Shown piece after piece: positions 40,874-46,226 of a DNA stretch of 46,226 nucleotides. This stretch comes from JAISGQ01 sp045604155 (GTDB taxonomy: Bacteria > Bacillota > Clostridia > Oscillospirales > Acutalibacteraceae): positions 1 to 46,226 of the forward strand of contig JAZUNN010000051.1 of NCBI GenBank assembly GCA_045604155.1, given 5' to 3'. A program made the translations under genes and the position numbers. Position 1 is the first letter of the stretch; the number at the start of each line of letters is the position of its first letter. The notes below the pieces were generated by a model. It was not told the origin of the DNA. It saw only the letters and a list, made by a program, of their open reading frames with translations, and searched no databases.

Positions 40874-42627
40874 TGAGAATAGTTATCGGTGAAGGCTCCT
40901 GCGGTGTTGCTGCGGGTGCTTCAAAAGTTCGCAGTGCCATTGAAGCTTTGATGAATGATAATGAAAGCTTTACTCTCGGCAGCACAGGTTGTATCGGTAT
41001 GTGCTTCTTGGAGCCTATTGTTGACCTTTATGATGATGAAAAAAATCTTATAAATAGACTTGTCAGGGTTTCACCTGATGATGCAGCTGCTATCATCGAG
41101 ACCGCTCGCACAGGGGATTTTTCTCACGTTGAAAAGCTTGTAATCTCCGATGAGGACGAGGAATTTTTAACAAAGCAGACGAGAATCGCACTGCGTCACT
41201 GCGGTCTTATTGACCCCACTTCCCTTGAAGATTACTGCAATGCAGACGGCTACGAGGCATTAAAGAAAGTACTCACTTCAATGACCCCCGAAGAGGTTAT
41301 TGAAGAAATAAAGGTATCGGGTCTGGCAGGCAGAGGCGGCGCGGGCTTCCCCACATGGTTCAAGTGGAATGCCGCCCGTCAGAGCGCAGGTGAAAATAAG
41401 TATCTTATCTGCAACGCAGACGAAGGTGACCCCGGCGCATTTATGGACAGAGCTGTTATCGAATCCGACCCCCACACACTTATCGAAGGTATGCTCATCG
41501 GCGCTTATGCAATCGGCGCATGCGAGATGATTGTTTATGTCCGTGCTGAGTATCCGCTGGCTATCGTTCATCTTGAAGAGGCTATCAGACAGGCAAGAGA
41601 AGCAAATCTTCTGGGCAAGAACATTCTCGGTACTGACTTCTCCTGTGATATGAGAATAAAGGCCGGTGCCGGCGCATTTGTTTGCGGCGAGGAGACTGCT
41701 CTTATAGAGTCCCTTGAGGGCAAGCGCGGTATGCCCAGACTCAAACCTCCCTTCCCTGCTCAGAAGGGTTATATGGATGCTCCTTCCAACATCAACAATG
41801 TTGAAACATTCGCAAATGTTTCCTGGATAATCAACAACGGCGGCGCTGCATTCGCCGCTATGGGCACTGAAAACAGCAAGGGTACAAAGGTTTTTGCATT
41901 GACAGGTAAAATCCGCAAGGGCGGTCTTGTTGAAATTCCCATGGGCAAGACTCTCCGTGATGTTATCTACGGCATCGGCGGAGGTATTCGTGACGGTAAG
42001 CAATTCAAGGCTGTTCAGATGGGAGGTCCTTCAGGCGGCTGTATTCCTGCCGAATTGCTTGACACTGTTATCGACTACAAGGCTCTGGGCGCAACAGGCG
42101 CTATCATGGGCCCGGGCGGTATGGTCGTCATGGACGAGAGTACCTGCATGGTCGGTATGGCGAAATTCTTCCTTGATTTTACCGCTCTTGAGTCCTGCGG
42201 AAAGTGTACTCACTGCAGAATCGGCACAAAACGTATGCAGGAAATCCTCACACGCATTGTTGAGGGCGAAGGCAAGGAAGGCGATATCGAGCTGCTGGAA
42301 GAGCTTTGCATTGCTGTTAAAGACGGCGCTCTCTGCGGTCTCGGTCAGACTGCTCCCAATCCTGTACTTACCACCATCCGCTATTTCAGAGATGAGTATG
42401 TTGCTCATATCGTTGATAAGAAATGCCCGACTAAGGAATGTCCCGCACTTCGCACATATTATATTGACGCTGACAAGTGCAAGGGCTGCACCCTCTGCGC
42501 TCGCAACTGCCCTGCAAAGGCAATCAGCGGTGCTGTCAAGAATCCTCATGTCATCGACCCCAGCCTTTGCATACGCTGTGACCAGTGCCGCAAAGCCTGC
42601 AAGTTCGATGCAATCTATATGGACTAA
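40873..42627 (+). CDS. nuoF: NuoF/HydB-like NADH-binding flavoprotein with ferredoxin tail (StnB-type)
   Basis: 584 residues. An N-terminal ferredoxin-like domain (GSCGVAAGASKV, GCIGMCFLEP) is followed by the NuoF core: NADH/FMN loop GRGGAGFPTWFKW (about 152), FMN site ADEGDPGAFMDR (about 182), SLBB region and the [4Fe-4S] motif SCGKCTHCRIGTKRM (about 440, with the later C in GALCGLGQ). A C-terminal 2[4Fe-4S] ferredoxin is present (CKGCTLCARNCP and CIRCDQCRKACKFDA). This HydB-type layout is used by bifurcating hydrogenases and transhydrogenases. No hydrogenase catalytic subunit follows; a GltD-like subunit does. Confidence 0.94.
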   Translation: MRIVIGEGSCGVAAGASKVRSAIEALMNDNESFTLGSTGCIGMCFLEPIVDLYDDEKNLINRLVRVSPDDAAAIIETARTGDFSHVEKLVISDEDEEFLTKQTRIALRHCGLIDPTSLEDYCNADGYEALKKVLTSMTPEEVIEEIKVSGLAGRGGAGFPTWFKWNAARQSAGENKYLICNADEGDPGAFMDRAVIESDPHTLIEGMLIGAYAIGACEMIVYVRAEYPLAIVHLEEAIRQAREANLLGKNILGTDFSCDMRIKAGAGAFVCGEETALIESLEGKRGMPRLKPPFPAQKGYMDAPSNINNVETFANVSWIINNGGAAFAAMGTENSKGTKVFALTGKIRKGGLVEIPMGKTLRDVIYGIGGGIRDGKQFKAVQMGGPSGGCIPAELLDTVIDYKALGATGAIMGPGGMVVMDESTCMVGMAKFFLDFTALESCGKCTHCRIGTKRMQEILTRIVEGEGKEGDIELLEELCIAVKDGALCGLGQTAPNPVLTTIRYFRDEYVAHIVDKKCPTKECPALRTYYIDADKCKGCTLCARNCPAKAISGAVKNPHVIDPSLCIRCDQCRKACKFDAIYMD

Positions 42628-42642
42628 GGAGGCGAGTTTAAA

Positions 42643-44670
42643 ATGGAACAGATCAAAATTACAATAAACGGCATTGAAATGACCGGCAATAAAGGCGACA
42701 CCATATTAAATATCGCCGCTAAAAACGGAATTGAAATTCCCAATCTCTGCTACAGTCCCAACTTAAAGCTTTATGGTGCCTGCGGCCTCTGTCTTGTTGA
42801 GGCTGAGGGAAGCCCCAAGCTTCTTCGTGCCTGCTCTACCGTTGCATCAGACGGTATGGTCATCAATACTGAGGGTGCAAGGGCAAAGAGTGCAAGAAAC
42901 GTTGCTCTTGAGCTTATTATGAGCGATCACGAGGGTGACTGCAAGGGTCCCTGCTCTCTCAACTGCCCTGCTCGTACAGATGTACAGGGTTATCTGAAGG
43001 CCATTGCAGAGGGCAACGACAAAGAAGCTGTCAGAATAATAAAAGAGAAAATTCCTATTCCTGCTTCTATCGGTCGTGTCTGCCCTCACCCCTGTGAGGC
43101 AAACTGCCGAAGAGCACTGGTTGAAGAGCCTATCTCCATTGCTTTCCTTAAGGCTTTTGCAGCAGATAATGACCTTGCTTCTCCCGAGCCTTATAAGGCT
43201 TCCCCCAAGGCTGACACAGGCAAGAAGGTCGCAATCATCGGCGGTGGTCCTGCAGGACTGAGCGCTGCTTACTATCTGCGCCTTGCAGGTCACGCTGTTA
43301 CAATTTACGATGCTATGCCCGAAATGGGCGGTATGCTTCGCTACGGTATTCCCGAATACCGTCTGCCCAAGGCTGTGCTGGCTCAGGAAGTTGCGGCCAT
43401 CGCTTCTATCGGCGTTGAGATGAAAAACGGCGTTAAGCTGGGTTGTGATATCACTCTTGAGGAGCTTAGAAAAGAATTCAACGCGGTTTTAATTGCTGTC
43501 GGTGCATGGAAAAGCAGTACTGTTGGCTGTGAAGGCGAAGACCTTGACGGCGTATTGGGCGGTATTGACTTCCTGAGAGAAGTCAACATGGGCAATATCC
43601 CAGATATAGGCAAAAATGTCGCAGTAGTCGGCGGTGGTAATACTGCTATGGACGCTTGCCGTACCGCTGTTCGTTGCGGTGCTGAAAATGTATATGTTAT
43701 CTACCGCAGAACAAGAGCTGAGGCTCCTGCAGAGGATATTGAAATTGAAGAAGCCATTGAAGAGGGCGTACAGTTCAAATTTCTTACCAACCCCGCTGAG
43801 ATTATCGGTGAGAACGGAAAGGTTACTGCTGTCAAGCTTCAGATTATGGAGCTTGGTGAGCCCGATGCGACCGGCAGACGTTCCCCTGTTCCCGTTGAGG
43901 GCAAGTTTGAGGTTCTTCCCATTGATACGCTCATTTCTGCTATCGGTCAGAAGTGTGATCCTGTGGGACTTTCTGACATTGAGCTTTCCCGCAGAGGCAC
44001 TGTAACTGCCAACGAGAACAACTGCGTGACTAATCTCGATGGCGTATTTGCCGCAGGTGATGCTACAAACCGTGGTGCTTCCATTGCTATTGATGCTATC
44101 GCCGAGGGCGACAGAGCTGCTATGGCTATTGATGCTTACCTCAGCGGCAAGCCTATGGTATTCCCCGAGCCTTATTATTCAAAGTGTAATGTTACCGCTG
44201 AGATGCTTTCTGACAGAGAAAAAGCTCCGAGAGCTCAGATGTCTGTAAAAGAGCCTTCTTACAGACGAGGCAATTTTGAATCTGTCATAAACGGATTTAC
44301 AGAAGAGCAGGCTCGCAAGGAAGCCGCAAGATGTCTTGAGTGCGGCTGTCACGACTTTGCAGACTGCAAGCTTATTCGCTATGCTAATCTCGCACCCATC
44401 AATCCTGACCGCTTTGCAGGTGCAAAGCACAAGTGCTTTAAGGAGCAGAGACTTGTCACTATCGAGCGTGACCAGGGCAAGTGCATACTCTGTAATCTCT
44501 GTGTGCGTACCTGCCGTGAAGAAGTCGGTGCAGGTCTTTTAGGTCTTGTTGACAGAGGCTTTGCGACAGTCATCAAGCCCGAATTTGAGGGTGATGCTGC
44601 CGCAAGATGCAAGGATTGTCATAAGTGTGCTGATCTCTGCCCCACAGGCGCACTGAAGATTCTTGAGTAA
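42643..44670 (+). CDS. FeS flavoprotein with NuoG-like N-terminus and GltD/NfnL-like core (StnC-type)
   Basis: 675 residues, GGAGG upstream. Order: a [2Fe-2S] domain (about 1-80: CYSPNLKLYGACGLC...RAC); a cysteine-rich NuoG-like linker (DHEGDCKGPCSLNCP); the GltD-type cluster domain (GRVCPHPCEANCRR, about 150); an FAD site (AIIGGGPAGLSAAYYL, about 200); an NADP-type Rossmann fold (VAVVGGGNTAMDACRTA with YRRTRAE, about 327-365); the second FAD motif (GVFAAGDA, about 468); and C-terminal 2[4Fe-4S] (CILCNLCVRTC, CKDCHKCADLCP). With NuoE- and NuoF-like partners this matches the Sporomusa-type Nfn (Stn) transhydrogenase linking NADPH, NADH and ferredoxin. Confidence 0.88.
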   Translation: MEQIKITINGIEMTGNKGDTILNIAAKNGIEIPNLCYSPNLKLYGACGLCLVEAEGSPKLLRACSTVASDGMVINTEGARAKSARNVALELIMSDHEGDCKGPCSLNCPARTDVQGYLKAIAEGNDKEAVRIIKEKIPIPASIGRVCPHPCEANCRRALVEEPISIAFLKAFAADNDLASPEPYKASPKADTGKKVAIIGGGPAGLSAAYYLRLAGHAVTIYDAMPEMGGMLRYGIPEYRLPKAVLAQEVAAIASIGVEMKNGVKLGCDITLEELRKEFNAVLIAVGAWKSSTVGCEGEDLDGVLGGIDFLREVNMGNIPDIGKNVAVVGGGNTAMDACRTAVRCGAENVYVIYRRTRAEAPAEDIEIEEAIEEGVQFKFLTNPAEIIGENGKVTAVKLQIMELGEPDATGRRSPVPVEGKFEVLPIDTLISAIGQKCDPVGLSDIELSRRGTVTANENNCVTNLDGVFAAGDATNRGASIAIDAIAEGDRAAMAIDAYLSGKPMVFPEPYYSKCNVTAEMLSDREKAPRAQMSVKEPSYRRGNFESVINGFTEEQARKEAARCLECGCHDFADCKLIRYANLAPINPDRFAGAKHKCFKEQRLVTIERDQGKCILCNLCVRTCREEVGAGLLGLVDRGFATVIKPEFEGDAAARCKDCHKCADLCPTGALKILE

Positions 44671-44674
44671 CTCT

Positions 44675-45094
44675 ATGAAGCTTCTTATAATCATTGTGTC
44701 CTGCTTGCTGTGGTTATGGTTTCTTGGCTGTACAACCACATGGCGTTTTGGCAAGGTTCTTCTGGTCGAAGGTATGGGCATAAAGAGCATTGAATTCGCT
44801 GCTCTTGTATCGTTCACCTGTGGAATTGCAGCATTTCTCTTATGGGAATCTGTGGGCAAATGGATACTGTTAGCTATACTTTCATTGTGGCTTGTTGGAC
44901 AGTTCTTCTGCCATGAGTATTTCACGATTTTTGGCGCAAGCGAAAACAAATTGAAGGGCTATAACGAATGCTTCGAAGGAACTGTTAAATTGTTCCCTGC
45001 AAGCAAAACACGACTTATTCCCGACCTTTACCATATTGTATTGCATCTTCTGATCACTTTTGATCTTGTGCTGTTGATCGTATATATACTGTAA
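44675..45094 (+). CDS. Small four-helix membrane protein, unknown function
   Basis: 139 residues from ATG 44675 (MKLLIIIVSCLLWLWFLGC); a TTG at 44663 is another possible start inside the previous gene, and no strong ribosome site is seen. Helices at about 2-20, 40-58, 63-82 and 115-138. It follows the transhydrogenase operon by 4 bases, so it may be co-transcribed. No family recognised. Confidence 0.6.
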   Translation: MKLLIIIVSCLLWLWFLGCTTTWRFGKVLLVEGMGIKSIEFAALVSFTCGIAAFLLWESVGKWILLAILSLWLVGQFFCHEYFTIFGASENKLKGYNECFEGTVKLFPASKTRLIPDLYHIVLHLLITFDLVLLIVYIL

Positions 45095-45196
45095 CAACAT
45101 CTTTTAAGCAATCCATCAGATTGCCAGTCAACGTTATCATCTATATTTTATTACACAGACAACATTGTCTAACTGTTATTCTATATAGAGTATTAT

Positions 45197-45307
45197 GTAC
45201 CATTTCTTTGTTTGCCCAAAGAAATGGTACTTAAAGGGAGGGGTTTCGATCCCCCTCCCTTTAAGAATACCCTCCCTAAACGACCAAGAGGGGTTATCCC
45301 CTCTTGG
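45197..45307. repeat. Cluster of three perfect hairpins in an intergenic region
   Basis: Three adjacent inverted repeats: 45197-45230 (GTACCATTTCTTTG arm, 14 bp), 45230-45265 (CTTAAAGGGAGGGG arm, 14 bp) and 45284-45307 (CCAAGAGGGG arm, 10 bp). None has a terminal T-run, although the first could end transcription weakly. The rest of 45095-45419 shows no gene; a TATAAT at 45347-45352 may serve the DUF3795 gene. Confidence 0.75.
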
Positions 45308-45419
45308 ATCTTCCCTGTCATCGTATTCAAGAATATAACCCTACACTATAATAATCAGTGCTGACTTTATGTTTTTACCGGTGAATAATTTCAATGGTTT
45401 ATCTTAAAGGAGTGTCCTT

Positions 45420-45794
45420 ATGAAAAGAGAACTCGGAATTGCACGTTGTGGTCTTGCCTGCTGTCTGTGCTCCGAAAATGAGCATTGCCAAGGTTGTAAT
45501 TCAGGCGACTGCCCCGACAAGGATTGGTGCGAAAACAGAAGCTGCTCAATGAACATGAACATAGACAACTGCTATCTTTGCGAAAAGGAGTGCAGAAAAG
45601 GTCTTCTTTCAAAAATCAAACCTTATGGATTCACTCTGTTTGCAAAGAGATACGGTATAGATGCATTACTTGATTGTCTTGAAGAAAACGAAAAGAACGG
45701 CATTGTCTATCACCGTCAGGGAATCAACGGTGATTATGATGACTTTGATGATGTTGAAGCTCTGATCGAGTTTATTAAGACAGGCAAGCGATGA
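45420..45794 (+). CDS. DUF3795 domain-containing cysteine-rich protein
   Basis: 124 residues, AAAGGAG ribosome site. About a dozen cysteines in the first 60 residues (GLACCLCSENEHCQGC, CPDKDWCENRSC, CYLCEKEC), the pattern of DUF3795, probably binding zinc or an FeS cluster. The C-terminal part (LFAKRYGIDALLDCLEENEKNGIVYHRQGINGDYDDFDD) is also typical of the family. Function unknown. Confidence 0.85.
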   Translation: MKRELGIARCGLACCLCSENEHCQGCNSGDCPDKDWCENRSCSMNMNIDNCYLCEKECRKGLLSKIKPYGFTLFAKRYGIDALLDCLEENEKNGIVYHRQGINGDYDDFDDVEALIEFIKTGKR

Positions 45795-45825
45795 ATCTTA
45801 ATGTCAGTTTCATTGGAGGAGTAAA

Positions 45826-46152
45826 ATGAGCGAATTTACAATAAATGAAATGCTTGAAATGCAGCGAAAGCTGCAGGAGAAATATAAGGATAAATGGGAA
45901 GGTATTTCTCCCGAAGTCGGTCAGAACAAGCTTTTATGGATGATAGGCGAAATCGGAGAAGTTATTGATATCGTCAAGAAGCACGGTGGTGAAAAGGCAA
46001 GCTCTGACGAGGATATACGCAAACAGCTTGTGGAAGAGCTCGCTGATGTTCTGATGTATTATAACGATATTCTGCTGTGCTACGGCATTTCTTCCGATGA
46101 GCTGAAAGCGGCTTATTCTGAGAAGTTTGAGAGGAATATGACTCGGTGGTAA
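45826..46152 (+). CDS. MazG-like nucleotide pyrophosphohydrolase
   Basis: 108 residues, GGAGG ribosome site. The all-alpha MazG/dUTPase-like motif is present: E-x3-E in IGEIGEVIDIVKKHG (about 43-57) and E-x2-D in VEELADVLMYYNDILL (about 72-87), which bind magnesium. The short single-domain length fits small MazG-like proteins that hydrolyse nucleoside triphosphates. Natural substrate unknown. Confidence 0.82.
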   Translation: MSEFTINEMLEMQRKLQEKYKDKWEGISPEVGQNKLLWMIGEIGEVIDIVKKHGGEKASSDEDIRKQLVEELADVLMYYNDILLCYGISSDELKAAYSEKFERNMTRW

Positions 46153-46175
46153 TTTAGATCTGTTCTCTCTTTTCA

Positions 46176-46226
46176 TTTTCTCTCCCCCAGTCTGCTTCGC
46201 AGCCAGCCCCCTCGTCAGAGGGGGCC
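46176..46226. repeat. Intergenic palindromic repeat, cut by the window end
   Basis: Sequence of the type CTCCCCCAGTCTGCTTCGCA followed by GCCCCCTC-GTCA-GAGGGGGC. Similar G/C-rich dispersed repeats are common between genes in Ruminococcaceae-type genomes (recollection, not checked). Confidence 0.55.

Noticed and set aside
45347..45352. TATAAT as a confident promoter for the DUF3795 gene
   Set aside because: The only -35 candidate (TTCAAG) is 15 bases away and poor.

Overview
The window looks like a Gram-positive, low-to-mid GC, strictly anaerobic gut Firmicute, probably Ruminococcaceae/Oscillospiraceae (inference). It shows strong AGGAGG-type ribosome sites, BlaI/BlaR and LytTR/GHKL regulation, Bce-like peptide-resistance transport, a CUT1 sugar importer served by a detached MsmK/UgpC ATPase, and a NuoE/NuoF/GltD-like flavin complex of the kind used by fermenting anaerobes. 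No rRNA or essential replication genes are present.

Layout. 1-8.7 kb: a BlaR1-like fragment and blaI (minus), then a plus-strand run of a LytTR response regulator, a GHKL sensor kinase, two paralogous lipoproteins sharing a C-x4-C-x-H motif, an ABC ATPase and its membrane partner. 8.8-14.6 kb: a complete type II-C CRISPR-Cas system on the minus strand (cas9-cas1-cas2 and an array of 6 repeats and 5 spacers). Its tracrRNA diverges from cas9 on the plus strand. The array has its own near-consensus promoter inside the last codons of cas2, and the tracrRNA carries two anti-repeat copies.

14.9-25.0 kb: an apparent genomic island. Three tRNA-Ala 3' ends in the same orientation (14879, 23761, 24847) and one tRNA 5' half (25000-25021) are present. 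The broken tRNA halves abut related arms that form inverted repeats, as expected if serine-integrase elements entered a tRNA-Ala gene at its D-arm/GAG core. The remains include a serine-recombinase C-terminus, an HsdR C-terminus and one intact tRNA-Ala(CGC). Cargo: an ECF sigma factor with a translationally coupled anti-sigma/beta-propeller protein, a BceRS-like two-component system with its ABC exporter (same TGACR-N4-TGTYA box before both operons), and a short-chain dehydrogenase.

25.2-40.2 kb: mostly core metabolism. It holds an AraC regulator, a MsmK/UgpC ATPase, an RsuA-type pseudouridine synthase, a metallophosphoesterase, a DUF4830 protein, a CapA-like protein that has lost its metal ligands, an F420-ligase-like protein, malEFG-type importer genes, a large single-pass protein with Ig-like repeats, a nucleoside-hydrolase-like protein and a DUF3737 protein. 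40.4-44.7 kb: a three-gene operon matching the Sporomusa-type (Stn) electron-bifurcating transhydrogenase. The right end holds small genes (a membrane protein, DUF3795, a MazG-like protein) separated by a cluster of three strong hairpins.

Most promising for follow-up: the tRNA-splitting island with its inverted repeats, the double-anti-repeat tracrRNA with overlapping divergent promoters, the cas2-embedded array promoter, the paired CX4CXH lipoprotein/ABC system, and the CapA-like pseudo-enzyme. Start sites were moved from the longest frame to the best ribosome site where the sequence allowed.
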